A stretch of 64,000 bases of DNA from Caballeronia sp. SEWSISQ10-4 2 (GCF_030464885.1 NZ_JALPRJ010000030.1:1-64000); one strand, 5' to 3'; positions 53,085-63,094 are shown, numbered from the stretch's first letter. Numbers and translations: made by a program. Notes: a model not told the origin generated them from the letters alone.

Positions 53085-55499
53085 ATGCAATCTCAGTCTC
53101 CGTCGTCCCCGCCGTCCCGTCGTCCCGACTCTCCAAAGCGCGTTCGCCCGCTCTGGATCAGGCTTCTGCTCGGATTGTCAGTTTGTATTGTCGGGCTGAT
53201 CATCAGCGCGGGGCTCGTACTCGGTTATGCGCTGGTGGTCGCCCAGCCCAATCTGCCGTCGCTCGACGCGCTCACCGACTACCGCCCGAAGGTGCCGCTT
53301 CGTGTCTACACGGCGGATCACGTGCTGATTGGCGAATTCGGCGAGGAACGGCGCAGTGTCGTGCGGATTCAGGACGTGCCGGATTACCTGAAGAAGGCCG
53401 TGCTCGCCATCGAAGACGCGCGTTTCTACGATCACGGCGGTGTCGACCTGACGGGTATCCTGCGCGCCGGCACGGTGGCGCTGACGAACGGCCATGCGTC
53501 CCAGGGCGCCAGCACGATCACGATGCAGGTCGCGCGAAATTTCTTCCTGTCGAGCGAAAGGACCTACACCCGCAAGATCTACGAGATGCTGCTCGCGTAC
53601 AAGATCGAGCGCGCGCTGACGAAAGACCAGATTCTCGAGGTCTATATGAACCAGATTTATCTGGGGCAGCGCGCTTACGGATTCGCGAGCGCCGCGCGGG
53701 TTTATTTCGGCAAGGATCTGAAGGACATTACGCTCGCCGAAGCCGCCATGCTCGCCGGATTGCCAAAAGCACCGTCGGCATATAACCCGGTTGTCAATCC
53801 GAAGCGCGCGAAGGTACGCCAGCAATACATCCTCGAACGGATGCTCGAATTGCGCTACATCACGCAGGAGCAATACGACGCCGCCGCCAAGCAACCGCTC
53901 GTAGTGAAGGGCGCAGGGCGCGAGTTCAGCGTGCACGCCGAGTACGTGGCGGAAATGGTGCGCCAGATGATGTACACGCAGTATCGCGAGGAGGCTTATA
54001 CGCTCGGCCTGAACGTGGTGACCACCATCGATTCCGCCGATCAGGACGCGGCTTACCGCGCCGTACGCAAAGGCTTGATGGACTATGAGCACCGGCATGG
54101 GTATCGCGGACCGGAGGGGTATATCGATCTGCCGGCCGATCCTGACGACCGCGAACAAGCTATTGACGACGCCCTCGTCGACCATCCGGACAACGGCGAG
54201 ATCGTCGCGGCCGTCGTCACCGAAGCGAGTCCGAAGGAGGTCAAGGCGAGTTTTATCGATGGCAACGTGGCGACGGTTCAAGGCAACGACCTGCGTTTTG
54301 TCGCCAGTGCGCTGAGCACGCGCGCGCAGCCGAACCAGCGCATCCGGCCGGGCGCGATCGTGCGCCTGATGAAAAACGACGACGACAACTGGGTCATCAC
54401 GCAACTGCCGCAAGTGGAAGGCGCGTTCGTTTCCATCGTTCCACAGGACGGCGCGATCCGCGCGCTGGTGGGCGGCTTCGATTTCAACAAGAACAAGTTC
54501 AACCACGTCACGCAGGCGTGGCGCCAGCCGGGTTCGAGCTTCAAGCCGTTCATCTATTCGGCATCGCTGGAAAAGGGCTTGTCGCCGGCAACCATCATCA
54601 ACGACGCACCGCTCTATTTCAGCGCCGCCGAAACGGGCGGCCAGGCGTGGGAGCCTAAGAACTACGGCGGCGGTTTCGACGGCCCGATGCCCATGCGCAC
54701 GGCGTTGATGAAATCCAAAAACCTGGTCTCTATCCGCATCCTGAGCAACATCGGCCCGAAGTATGCACAAGGGTACGTGACGAAGTTCGGTTTCGACGCA
54801 TCACGTCAGCCGGCCTATCTGCCAATGGCGCTCGGTGCAGGCCAGGTCACGCCGCTGCAAATGGCGACGGGGTATTCGGTGTTCGCGAACGGCGGATACC
54901 GGGTGAATCCGTACCTGATCGCCGATATCACCGATCCCCGCGGCGCCGTGGTGTCGCATCCGCAGCCGCTGATCGCCGGCGACACAGCGCCGCTCGCGAT
55001 CACGCCGCGCAACGCCTACGTAATGAACAGCCTGTTGCAAAGCGTGGCCCAACGCGGCACGGGCGCGAGAACGAACCAGTTGAAGCGCACTGATCTTGCC
55101 GGCAAGACGGGCACGACCAACGATTCGCACGACGCGTGGTTCGCCGGTTACCAGCATTCCCTCGTGGCAATTGCGTGGATCGGCTACGACACGCCGCGCA
55201 GTCTCGGCGACAAGGAAACGGGCGGCGGCCTCGCGTTGCCGGTGTGGATGGAGTACATGAGCCGGGCATTGCGCGGCGTGCCGGAATACAAGTCGGCGAT
55301 GCCACCCGACGTGGTCTCACTGGGCGGCGAACTGTATTTCGACGACTTGACGCCGGGGCATGGTTTCGTGGCAACTATCGGCGTCAGTCAGGCCGTGCCG
55401 GAAGATGTCAGCGGCACGTCGCCGGCTGTACCCGCGCCCGCGCCGCAAGTTGGCGAGCAGGAAAAGCAGGACATCATGAATCTGTTCAAGGGGCATTGA
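53085..55499 (+). CDS. ponA: Penicillin-binding protein 1A
   Basis: 804 residues. Bifunctional peptidoglycan glycosyltransferase and transpeptidase in the inner membrane. A membrane anchor (LLLGLSVCIVGLIISAGLVLGYALVV) precedes the glycosyltransferase motifs EDARFYDHGGVD, GASTITMQVARNFFL and KDQILEVYMNQIYLG. An OB-like insert follows. The transpeptidase has SxxK at about residue 484 (PGSSFKPF), SKN in LMKSKNLVS, and KTGTTND at about 673. Intact. Confidence 0.96.
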   Translation: MQSQSPSSPPSRRPDSPKRVRPLWIRLLLGLSVCIVGLIISAGLVLGYALVVAQPNLPSLDALTDYRPKVPLRVYTADHVLIGEFGEERRSVVRIQDVPDYLKKAVLAIEDARFYDHGGVDLTGILRAGTVALTNGHASQGASTITMQVARNFFLSSERTYTRKIYEMLLAYKIERALTKDQILEVYMNQIYLGQRAYGFASAARVYFGKDLKDITLAEAAMLAGLPKAPSAYNPVVNPKRAKVRQQYILERMLELRYITQEQYDAAAKQPLVVKGAGREFSVHAEYVAEMVRQMMYTQYREEAYTLGLNVVTTIDSADQDAAYRAVRKGLMDYEHRHGYRGPEGYIDLPADPDDREQAIDDALVDHPDNGEIVAAVVTEASPKEVKASFIDGNVATVQGNDLRFVASALSTRAQPNQRIRPGAIVRLMKNDDDNWVITQLPQVEGAFVSIVPQDGAIRALVGGFDFNKNKFNHVTQAWRQPGSSFKPFIYSASLEKGLSPATIINDAPLYFSAAETGGQAWEPKNYGGGFDGPMPMRTALMKSKNLVSIRILSNIGPKYAQGYVTKFGFDASRQPAYLPMALGAGQVTPLQMATGYSVFANGGYRVNPYLIADITDPRGAVVSHPQPLIAGDTAPLAITPRNAYVMNSLLQSVAQRGTGARTNQLKRTDLAGKTGTTNDSHDAWFAGYQHSLVAIAWIGYDTPRSLGDKETGGGLALPVWMEYMSRALRGVPEYKSAMPPDVVSLGGELYFDDLTPGHGFVATIGVSQAVPEDVSGTSPAVPAPAPQVGEQEKQDIMNLFKGH

Positions 55500-55507
55500 A
55501 CACGATT

Positions 55508-55540
55508 AACCCAAACCCCGGCCGGTCCGGGGTTCGGGTT
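55508..55540. terminator. Hairpin between ponA and cyaY
   Basis: AACCCCGG (55514-55521) pairs with CCGGGGTT (55527-55534), extended by AACCC/GGGTT outside. No T-run, so it may act with Rho or as a transcript end stabiliser for the two convergent genes. Confidence 0.5.
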
Positions 55541-55557
55541 GAACGCTCTGCTGAAAA

Positions 55558-55875
55558 CTAAGCTGAAAAACGAATCGGTACGCCGGCCTGTTCGCTGGCG
55601 TACCGGCTGAGCGCCTCGAAAAACTCGCTGCCGTCGCGCGTGTTGCGCCACGCGCCGTCCACATACTTATAGTGAAAGCCGCCCGCCTTTGCCGCGAGCC
55701 AGACCTCGTGCATCGGCGGCTGCAAGTTGACGATCAGCTTCGTGCGGTTCTCGAATTCAAGCGTCAAAACATTACCGCTGCGCTCGAATTCGACGTCGGC
55801 TTCGAGGCCGTCCACGTCCCGCTCGATGGCCGCCAGCGCAGCCTCGGCGAGGGTCAGGTATTCGTTGTCGGTCAT
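55558..55875 (-). CDS. cyaY: Frataxin homologue CyaY
   Basis: 105 residues. Iron-binding regulator of iron-sulfur cluster assembly on IscS. The acidic first helix (YLTLAEAALAAIERDVDGLEADVEFE), then VLTLEFENRTKLIVNLQPPMHEVWLAA and FHYKYVDGAWRNTRDGSEFFEALS, match frataxin. The ATG at 55875 is chosen because GGAG lies eight bases upstream. Divergent from lptM-lysA, as in most beta- and gammaproteobacteria. Confidence 0.94.
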   Translation of the reverse strand: MTDNEYLTLAEAALAAIERDVDGLEADVEFERSGNVLTLEFENRTKLIVNLQPPMHEVWLAAKAGGFHYKYVDGAWRNTRDGSEFFEALSRYASEQAGVPIRFSA

Positions 55876-55910
55876 GCTAAACTCCATCGATTAATTAGTC
55901 AGGGACAGTA

Positions 55911-56231
55911 ATGCAAGTCGTCTTCCGGATGAGCGCGATTGTAGCGGCTTTGGCCATTTCCACCGGCGCGCTGCTCGCCGCCTGTGGTCAGCGTGGACCG
56001 CTCTATTTGCCCGTCACCCCGCCGATCCCGGCTCGTCCCTCGAGCCTTCCGCCGTTGCCGGCGAGCGGTGCGAAAAACGCAAATGCGCCGGCCGCAGCGT
56101 CGTCTGCAATCGACACCGGCGACGTTCCGGACACATCCGGTACTGCGCTTTCGCTCTCCCCTGATGACAACATGAAATCGCCCGCGTCAGCATCAGAACC
56201 CAAAGCCGCTTCTGCTTCCTCCGGCGAATAA
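55911..56231 (+). CDS. lptM: LptM (YifL-type) small lipoprotein
   Basis: 106 residues. The signal peptide ends in LLAAC (acylated Cys at residue 25), followed at once by GQRGPLYLP, the hallmark of LptM/YifL. In E. coli LptM helps LptD fold with correct disulfides at the outer membrane. The remaining ~70 residues are Ala/Pro/Ser-rich and poorly conserved. Upstream of lysA, the usual order. Confidence 0.9.
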   Translation: MQVVFRMSAIVAALAISTGALLAACGQRGPLYLPVTPPIPARPSSLPPLPASGAKNANAPAAASSAIDTGDVPDTSGTALSLSPDDNMKSPASASEPKAASASSGE

Positions 56232-56287
56232 TCTTTGCCACACCGCGCTCACTACTCAGTAGGCGCGTCAGCCGAACCAGAAAACTC

Positions 56288-57550
56288 ATGACTCAATCCG
56301 CATTCTCCCGCGCCGAAGGCGTGTTGCAAGTCGAAGGCGTCTCGGCCGTGTCGCTGGCCGAACAGTTCGGTACGCCGCTCTACGTTTACTCGCGCAGTGC
56401 GCTGACCGACGCGTATCAAGCTTACGCCGATGCCTGCAACGGCCGTCGCGCCACCATCCACGTAGCCGTGAAAGCTAACAGCAATCTCGCGGTGCTAAAC
56501 GTGTTCGCGCGACTCGGCGCGGGCTTCGACATCGTCTCGTCGGGGGAACTGGCGCGCGTGCTGGCCGCGGGCGGCAAAGCGGAAAACATGGTGTTCTCGG
56601 GCGTGGGCAAGTCGGCGGCGGAAATGCGCGAGGCACTCGATGCCGGCGTGAAGTGCTTCAACGTCGAATCCATTCCCGAACTGCACGCGCTGAACGAAGT
56701 GGCCAAGGCCGCGGGCAAACAAGCGCCGGTGTCACTGCGCGTGAATCCCGACGTCGATGCCAAGACGCATCCGTACATTTCCACGGGCCTCAAGTCGAAC
56801 AAGTTCGGTGTGGCCTTCAGCGACGCTCGCGCGACTTACGCACAAGCAGCGGCGATGTCGAATCTCGACGTGATCGGGATCGACTGCCATATTGGTTCGC
56901 AGATCACGGAAGTGAGCCCGTATCTCGATGCCGTCGACAAACTGCTCGACCTCGTCGAGCAGATCGAAGCGGACGGCACGAACATCCATCACGTCGATGT
57001 CGGCGGTGGACTCGGTATCACGTACGACGACGAAACGCCGCCGGCTATCGGGGAATTCGTGCGCGCGGTGCTCGCGCATATCGAAGAACGCGGGCACGGT
57101 CATCGCGAAGTGTATTTCGAGCCGGGCCGCTCGCTGGTCGGCAATGCGGGCGTGTTGCTCACGCGCGTGGAATATCTGAAGCCCGGTGAGGAGAAGAATT
57201 TCGCCATCGTCGATGCCGCGATGAACGACCTCGCGCGCCCCGCGATGTATCAGGCGTTTCACCGCATGGAAGCGGTGGAAAAGCGTGCGACGAAAGCGCA
57301 GGTCTACGACGTGGTCGGCCCCGTTTGCGAGAGCGGCGACTGGCTCGGCAAGGACCGGGCGCTCGCCATAGAACAAGGTGATCTGATCGCGATCTTCTCG
57401 GCTGGCGCCTACGGTTTCGTGATGAGCTCGAACTACAACACGCGCCCGCGCGCCGCCGAAGTGATGGTCGATCAAGGGCGTGCGCGCCTGGTGCGTGAAC
57501 GCGAAGAAGTGAAGCAGTTGTTCGCCGGTGAATCGATTTTCCCGGACTGA
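56288..57550 (+). CDS. lysA: Diaminopimelate decarboxylase
   Basis: 420 residues. Last step of lysine synthesis, PLP-dependent, fold type III. The PLP Lys is in HVAVKANSNLAVL; HIGSQI, VGGGLGITYDD, EPGRSLVGNAG and CESGDWLGKDRAL bind cofactor and substrate. Standard length; terminator 30 bases after the stop. Confidence 0.96.
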   Translation: MTQSAFSRAEGVLQVEGVSAVSLAEQFGTPLYVYSRSALTDAYQAYADACNGRRATIHVAVKANSNLAVLNVFARLGAGFDIVSSGELARVLAAGGKAENMVFSGVGKSAAEMREALDAGVKCFNVESIPELHALNEVAKAAGKQAPVSLRVNPDVDAKTHPYISTGLKSNKFGVAFSDARATYAQAAAMSNLDVIGIDCHIGSQITEVSPYLDAVDKLLDLVEQIEADGTNIHHVDVGGGLGITYDDETPPAIGEFVRAVLAHIEERGHGHREVYFEPGRSLVGNAGVLLTRVEYLKPGEEKNFAIVDAAMNDLARPAMYQAFHRMEAVEKRATKAQVYDVVGPVCESGDWLGKDRALAIEQGDLIAIFSAGAYGFVMSSNYNTRPRAAEVMVDQGRARLVREREEVKQLFAGESIFPD

Positions 57551-57576
57551 TTGCTAGCGCGGGTCCAAGCTGCGAA

Positions 57577-57614
57577 TAAAAAGGGCGACGCCATTCAAGC
57601 GTCGCCCTTTTTTC
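57577..57614. terminator. Bidirectional terminator between lysA and msrQ
   Basis: AAGGGCGACGC (57581-57591) pairs with GCGTCGCCCTT (57599-57609), with A-run before and T-run after, so it serves both convergent genes. Confidence 0.92.
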
Positions 57615-57632
57615 ATCCGCTTCACCGATCAA

Positions 57633-58298
57633 CTAAACTGCGCGTCCTTGCGTGATCCGCGATCGCAGCCAGACAATCACCCGCCACGCCAGCAACACCA
57701 CCACGATCGAGCCATAGATCTTCGGCAAGATGAGATCGTGCTTGCCTGCTTTCATCCACCAGAAGTGCAGGATAGCGAGCACGACGATCGGATAAATCAG
57801 CCTATGCAGCGTTTGCCAGCGGCGGCCGAGTTTTCTCACCATCGCTTTCGGCGACGTCACGGCCAAGGGAATCAGCAGCACGAACGCCGAGAAACCGACC
57901 AGGATAAACGGCCGCTTGACGATGTCCTTGAGAATCGCCAGGACATCGAACCATTTGTCGAACCAGATGTATGTGGTGAAATGCAGCGCGACATAGAAGA
58001 ACGCGAACAGCCCGAGCATGCGCCGAAAGCGCAGGAGCGCGTTCAAGCCGGTCAGCCGGCGAACCGGCGTGACAGCAAGCGTGATGCACAGGAACACGAG
58101 CGTCCAGAGACCGGTCGAGCGGGTGATGAACTCGATCGGATTCGCGCCGAGTCCGCCCGTGAAGCCGAGCAGCACGATGCGCGCTAACGGATACAACCCG
58201 CCCAGAAACACCGCTACTTTCGCCGGCACGATCCAGTTTGTGCTGCTCGTCGCGGCGCGCGTCGCCGGCCCTGGTTTTACATCGGACGCCGAAGCCAT
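57633..58298 (-). CDS. msrQ: MsrQ, haem-binding membrane partner of MsrP
   Basis: 221 residues, six membrane segments of the ferric-reductase type. It brings electrons from the quinone pool to MsrP. Landmarks: GLWTLVFLCITLAVTPVRRLTGLNALLRFRRMLGLFAFFYVALHFTTYIWFD, and RWQTLHRLIYPIVVLAILHFWW with His ligands. GGGAG lies upstream of the ATG. Nine bases after msrP. Confidence 0.93.
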   Translation of the reverse strand: MASASDVKPGPATRAATSSTNWIVPAKVAVFLGGLYPLARIVLLGFTGGLGANPIEFITRSTGLWTLVFLCITLAVTPVRRLTGLNALLRFRRMLGLFAFFYVALHFTTYIWFDKWFDVLAILKDIVKRPFILVGFSAFVLLIPLAVTSPKAMVRKLGRRWQTLHRLIYPIVVLAILHFWWMKAGKHDLILPKIYGSIVVVLLAWRVIVWLRSRITQGRAV

Positions 58299-58307
58299 TC
58301 CGTCTCC

Positions 58308-59297
58308 CTAGAAGTTGGCCTTCAGATCCATGCCCCGATACAACGACGCGACCTGATCGCCATACCCGTTGAACATCAGCGTCTTGCGCTTCGGCGTGAA
58401 AAAACCGTCCTCGCCAATACGCCGTTCCGTCGCCTGGCTCCAGCGCGGATGATCGACGTTCGGGTTCACATTCGAGTAAAAACCATACTCTTTCGGCGCA
58501 TATTCGCTCCAGCTCGTTTTCGGCTGTTGCTCGACAAAACGGATCTTCACCAAGGATTTCGCGCTCTTGAAGCCGTATTTCCAAGGCACCACGATACGCA
58601 CCGGCGCCCCGTTCTGATTCGGCAGCACCTCGCCGTACAAACCGACCGTCAGCAGCGCGAGCGGATTCATCGCCTCATCCATGCGCAAACCTTCGGAATA
58701 GGGCCAGTCGAGGATGGGGTCAGACAGCCCCGGCATCTGCGAGGGATCGGCGAGCGTGATGAACTGCACGTACTTTGCGTTGCCCGTAGGCTGCGCGCGC
58801 TTGATGATCTCGGAGAGCGGAATGCCGATCCACGGAATCACCATCGACCACCCTTCCACGCACCGCATCCGGTAGATACGCTCCTCGAGCGGCGCGAGTT
58901 TCACGATTTCATCGATGTCATACACCTTCGCGTTCTTGATCTCGCCTTCCACCGATATCTTCCACGGCCGTGGCCGCAGCGTGTGCGCGTTGTGCGCCGG
59001 ATCGGCCTTGTCTGTGCCGAACTCGTAGAAGTTGTTGTAGCTCGTGATGTCCTTGAACGAGGTGACCTTGTCCATGGCAACGAACGTCGTGTTCGTGGTC
59101 GCGGCGAGCTTCTGACCCTTTGCATCGGGCGATGTCATCGTGGCGAGCGCTTCGCCGTTCACGCCGACAAGACCTGTCGCGGCCAGCGCGCCAGCCGCCC
59201 GCAATACGCGCCGGCGGTTCTCGAAGAACGCTCGCGGCGTGATTTCACTGCGGGCGATGTCGTCGCCGAAAAGCTGGCGCTTATGTTTGATAACCAT
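58308..59297 (-). CDS. msrP: MsrP, periplasmic methionine sulfoxide reductase
   Basis: 329 residues. Molybdopterin enzyme repairing oxidised methionine in envelope proteins. A twin-arginine signal is seen as ENRRRVLRAAGALAATGLVG. The Mo-binding Cys is in YRMRCVEGWSMVIPWIGIPL. KYGFKSAKSLVKIRF is typical. The ATG at 59297 (MVIKHKRQL) has GGAG upstream; an in-frame ATG seven codons earlier is less likely. Export needs the TatABC system encoded at 7-9 kb. Confidence 0.94.
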   Translation of the reverse strand: MVIKHKRQLFGDDIARSEITPRAFFENRRRVLRAAGALAATGLVGVNGEALATMTSPDAKGQKLAATTNTTFVAMDKVTSFKDITSYNNFYEFGTDKADPAHNAHTLRPRPWKISVEGEIKNAKVYDIDEIVKLAPLEERIYRMRCVEGWSMVIPWIGIPLSEIIKRAQPTGNAKYVQFITLADPSQMPGLSDPILDWPYSEGLRMDEAMNPLALLTVGLYGEVLPNQNGAPVRIVVPWKYGFKSAKSLVKIRFVEQQPKTSWSEYAPKEYGFYSNVNPNVDHPRWSQATERRIGEDGFFTPKRKTLMFNGYGDQVASLYRGMDLKANF

Positions 59298-59400
59298 CTC
59301 GATGCTCCTGGAATTCATGTTGCGGCCCGCGTCGACGCCGCCGCTATAGCTATATTCGTGGCAAACACCGAATCGGTTTCACCTATTCCGCCCGGGCAAT

Positions 59401-59436
59401 AAAAAAACCGCCAGCAAGCCTTGCATGGCGGTTTTT
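59401..59436. terminator. Terminator after resC
   Basis: AAAAACCGCCA (59403-59413) pairs with TGGCGGTTTTT (59426-59436), with an inner GCAAG/CTTGC stem. An A-run precedes it on the plus strand, giving a T-run after the hairpin on the minus strand, so it ends the resB-resC transcript before msrP. Confidence 0.9.
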
Positions 59437-59459
59437 CGAGACGGCGTGAGCGCCGGATC

Positions 59460-60662
59460 TTACAGTTTGCCGTAGCTATGCAGGCCGGAGAGGAACATGT
59501 TGACGCCGAGGAAAGCGAAGGTGGTGACCAGCAAGCCTGTCAGCGCCCACCACGCGGCGACCGAGCCGCGCAGGCCTTTCATCAGACGCATGTGCAGCCA
59601 CGCGGCGTAATTCAGCCAGACGATCAGTGCCCACGTTTCCTTCGGATCCCAGCTCCAGTACCCGCCCCACGCTTCGGCGGCCCACAGCGCGCCGAGAATG
59701 GTCGCGATGGTGAAGAACGCGAAACCGACGGCGATCGACTTGTACATCACGTCGTCGAGCACTTCGAGCGACGGCAGGCGATCCGCCAGAATGCCGTGCT
59801 CCTTGACCAGATACGTGACGCCGACCATCGCCGCCAGCGCAAAGCTGCCATAACCGATGAAATTCGCCGGCACGTGGATCTTCATCCACCAGCTTTGCAG
59901 CGCGGGCACGAGCGGCTGGATTTGCTGAGCATCGCGGGCGATGGAATACCACATCAGGAAGCCGACGGCGGCGCTGATCACCAGCAGCACGAACGCACCC
60001 ATTGCACGCGTGCTGTAGTGCTGCTCGTAATACAAATAAAACAGCGACGTGATCAGGCAAAACAGCACGAATACTTCATACAAGTTCGAAATGGGAATAT
60101 GACCCACGTCCGAACCGATCAGGTAAGACTCGTACCAGCGCACCATCAGGCCGGTGAAGCCCATCAACACTGCTGCCCAGGTCATCTTCGAGCCAATCGC
60201 CCCGCCCGTGGGCGAACGCGAAATCAGGCCGATCCAGTAGAACACCGTGGCCAGCACGAGCAGCGCGCTCATCCACAAAATGGCCGACTGGCTGGACAAG
60301 AAGTATTTGAGGAAGAAGTTGGTATCGGCGCGCGCGAGATCCGAGTGATAAAGCTGCAATGACGACAGCGACAACAATGCGATGCAGGCAATCAGCAGCC
60401 GCACCGGCTTCCAGCGCCATCCGAGCACTACGAACGTGGGCACGGCGCAGCAAAGCACCAGCTTGTCGTAGTAGTTCATGAACGGGTGGTACCGGTACAG
60501 CGCGAAACCCGCGCCGGCGACCATCGCCAGCGCGAACAGCCAGTCGGTCACACCGAGACGCTTCAGAAACGGACGTTCGTCGAAAAGGTTCGGATCGACG
60601 GGTACTTTGCCCGCGCGCTGTTGCGCCGAAGTCGAATGTGAGGAGGCTTGTGTGAGGTCCAT
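59460..60662 (-). CDS. resC: ResC/CcsA-type cytochrome c synthetase subunit
   Basis: 400 residues. Membrane haem handler of the system II cytochrome c maturation pathway. The WWD haem-binding region is present as WAAEAWGGYWSWDPKETWALIVWLNYAAWLH, with flanking His ligands in later helices. The start at 60662 (MDLTQASSHS) follows the resB stop by four bases. Named CcsB or CcsA in different databases. Confidence 0.93.
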   Translation of the reverse strand: MDLTQASSHSTSAQQRAGKVPVDPNLFDERPFLKRLGVTDWLFALAMVAGAGFALYRYHPFMNYYDKLVLCCAVPTFVVLGWRWKPVRLLIACIALLSLSSLQLYHSDLARADTNFFLKYFLSSQSAILWMSALLVLATVFYWIGLISRSPTGGAIGSKMTWAAVLMGFTGLMVRWYESYLIGSDVGHIPISNLYEVFVLFCLITSLFYLYYEQHYSTRAMGAFVLLVISAAVGFLMWYSIARDAQQIQPLVPALQSWWMKIHVPANFIGYGSFALAAMVGVTYLVKEHGILADRLPSLEVLDDVMYKSIAVGFAFFTIATILGALWAAEAWGGYWSWDPKETWALIVWLNYAAWLHMRLMKGLRGSVAAWWALTGLLVTTFAFLGVNMFLSGLHSYGKL

Positions 60663-60666
60663 GATC

Positions 60667-62895
60667 TTACCGAGTTGAATCCTGCGGGCCGGTGGACTTC
60701 GCGTCCGCGGGCGTTTCCGGTGATGGCGATACCGGCTGTGACTTGACACCGAGCATGGCGCCGATCGCGTCGCGCGTTTGCGCGAATTCCTTCTCGAAAT
60801 CGAGCGTACGGCGCGCGGTGGACATGGCCATCAATACGCTCGTACCGCCCGTTGTTGTGTCTTTGAGCCAGAACCAGAGACGACGTTCACGCACGTAAAA
60901 CATCGAGAAAATGCCGATCACGAGCAGAAGGCTGCCAAGATACACCACTTTTTTGCCCGGTGCGCGCGTCAACTGGAACACCGAAGCCTGGATCTGCTTG
61001 AACGAATCGAGTTGCAGAAAGACCGGCGATCCGTACAGAAAGCTGTCCGAAAGCGCATTGATCGACGATTGCACGAACTGCGTATTTTTCGCGTCCGGTT
61101 GCGCTTCCTGCAGGCCATTTTGGGCGCGCGAAATCTGCCACAAGTCCCACGTCGCTCCTTCCAGCATTCGTAGCAATAAACCTGCCGCCTTTTCCTGCTC
61201 GCCCTTGGGCACGGATTTATCGATAAACCCCGCTATCGCCTGGAATCCGCCCAACACGGCGCCCGGCTGTCCCGGCACAGCCGCCACGCCGGTTTCGTCA
61301 GCGCCGGCAAACAGGTTCAGCACGCGTGACGCGCTTTCTTCCAGATGTTTCTGCAATTCCGCGTTGGCCTCCGGCACCGAGCGTTGCGCGAAACGACGCG
61401 CGGCTTCGTCGCGCATTGCGGGCGTGTCGAGCGCGGCGCGCAGGTTCATCCACTGTTTGACCGAACTTTGCTCGTCGGCGGGAATGCGCAGATAACGGAA
61501 CGGATCGTTCGGGCTCAAGCGCATGCCGGCGAGGAACATCTGCTGGCCTTGTACATCGACGGGCAGCATGTAGTTGTTGAACTCACGCGCCTGGCCGTCC
61601 GTGCCACGCACCTTGTATTGCACCGACGGCCCCACGTTGCGCAAATCCGTCGGTTTCGACGTCTTCGCGCCGGAACCGAGCCGTTCATCGAAAGCCTGCT
61701 TCAGCGTCTGCGTTTGACCGACACCGCGGGTGTCGATTGAACCGCTGCCATCGGTGACGTTTTCCACGTTGATGGCGCGGAAATCGGTGAATTCCACGCT
61801 TTCACCCTTGCCGCCGATAACCTGCGGATTCACCGGCGCCGTGCCGCCGATCGCGCCATCGAATGGCGTGGTTTTCGCGCTGCCGCCGGACATGGGCCAA
61901 GCGGTCATCGAGAGTTTCGAACCGCCGTCCTGGAAGCTCGATTGATAGATCGAAATGCCGTCGTACGTGAACGGCTTGTTCACTTCCACACGCGCCGGAA
62001 TGCGCTGGCCGGTCGCGTGATCGATCACGACGATATCGCTCGCGAACAGCTTCGGCATGCCGGTCGAGTAATAGTCGACGATGAATTTATCGAGCTGAAT
62101 GGAAAACGGCAGGTCCTGGATCAGCGAGCCGTCCTGCTGGTTCAGAATGGCTGTTGCAACGTGCTGCCCCTCCGGCACCCACGCGTAACCGCGGAACGTG
62201 AGGTTCGACGTCGGCAGCCGGTGGTTCGGCGCAATGTCGTTGATGACTTCGTTCGACGCGATCGGCGTCTTGTTGAAAAGCCACATCTGCAGCTTGATAG
62301 GCAGGTTGCTGTCGAGCAAACCGCCAATGCAGATGATCACGATGGCCAGATGCGCCGAGATATAACCGAGTTTCGTCAACGCGCCGCGTTTCGCCGCGAT
62401 CAGCGTCGCGCCGCTGTCGGTCTCGCGCGTCACGAACTTGTAGCCCATCTTGCCCGCGAGCCGTTGCAGCTTGGCGGCGGTATCGGCGCGTGTTGACGGC
62501 ACCAGCGAAAACTCGCCCTTGTGGTGGAACGCGCGCAGGCTGCCTTCGCGCACCCGATCCTTCCAGCTCTTCATGTCCGCGATCATCTTCGGGCCGTTGC
62601 GGATCACGCACAGCGACACCGAGATCACCAGGAAGATCAGGATCAGCATGAACCACCACGCGCTGTACACGTTGTAGAGGCTCAGGCCGCGGAAGATGTC
62701 AGCCCAGAACGGACCAAACTGGTTGACGTAGTTCGGGTACGGATCTTCCTGCGTAAGAACCGTACCGATAATGCTTGCTATCGCGAGAATCACGAGCAGC
62801 GAGATGGCGAAGCGCATCGAACTAATGACTTCGATGGCCTGACGCACGCTGCTACGGCTTGACTTCGACTGCAATCCCGACGTGGTGACGCTCAT
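60667..62895 (-). CDS. resB: ResB-type cytochrome c synthetase subunit
   Basis: 742 residues. Partner of ResC that holds apocytochrome c reduced and presents it for haem ligation. Membrane segments lie near the N-terminus (MRFAISLLVILAIASIIGTVLTQ), around residues 70-95 and 180-205, and near the C-terminus (VVYLGSLLLVIGIFSMFYV); a large periplasmic domain lies between. The opening LSSMRFAISLLV region is the ResB signature. Together with resC it would mature the cytochromes c1 and c4 encoded in this window. Confidence 0.93.
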   Translation of the reverse strand: MSVTTSGLQSKSSRSSVRQAIEVISSMRFAISLLVILAIASIIGTVLTQEDPYPNYVNQFGPFWADIFRGLSLYNVYSAWWFMLILIFLVISVSLCVIRNGPKMIADMKSWKDRVREGSLRAFHHKGEFSLVPSTRADTAAKLQRLAGKMGYKFVTRETDSGATLIAAKRGALTKLGYISAHLAIVIICIGGLLDSNLPIKLQMWLFNKTPIASNEVINDIAPNHRLPTSNLTFRGYAWVPEGQHVATAILNQQDGSLIQDLPFSIQLDKFIVDYYSTGMPKLFASDIVVIDHATGQRIPARVEVNKPFTYDGISIYQSSFQDGGSKLSMTAWPMSGGSAKTTPFDGAIGGTAPVNPQVIGGKGESVEFTDFRAINVENVTDGSGSIDTRGVGQTQTLKQAFDERLGSGAKTSKPTDLRNVGPSVQYKVRGTDGQAREFNNYMLPVDVQGQQMFLAGMRLSPNDPFRYLRIPADEQSSVKQWMNLRAALDTPAMRDEAARRFAQRSVPEANAELQKHLEESASRVLNLFAGADETGVAAVPGQPGAVLGGFQAIAGFIDKSVPKGEQEKAAGLLLRMLEGATWDLWQISRAQNGLQEAQPDAKNTQFVQSSINALSDSFLYGSPVFLQLDSFKQIQASVFQLTRAPGKKVVYLGSLLLVIGIFSMFYVRERRLWFWLKDTTTGGTSVLMAMSTARRTLDFEKEFAQTRDAIGAMLGVKSQPVSPSPETPADAKSTGPQDSTR

Positions 62896-62915
62896 TCAAA
62901 CTCCGGCTGAACAGC

Positions 62916-62966
62916 AAAAAAGGGTGGAGACGCAAGCGGTCGATGACCGGCGTCCCACCCTTTTTT
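62916..62966. terminator. Terminator between cyt c4 and resB
   Basis: GGGTGG-A-GACGC (62922-62933) pairs with GCGTCCCACCC (62950-62960) leaving one bulged A; A-run before and T-run after. On the minus strand it lies after the cytochrome c4 gene and ahead of resB. Confidence 0.85.
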
Positions 62967-63094
62967 CTTATTTGCGTGCCGGCCTCGTCGGACCGGCTTC
63001 GTAATGTGCTCGCACTATGACGAACGCATGTGACGTCCGGACGACGCTGCGCGCATCTTAATGCAGACCTGCGGTCAGTGCAGACCGCTGCCCT

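Noticed and set aside
53178..54770. A 530-codon minus-strand frame opposite ponA
   Set aside because: Same cause: it mirrors ponA codon structure and matches no family.
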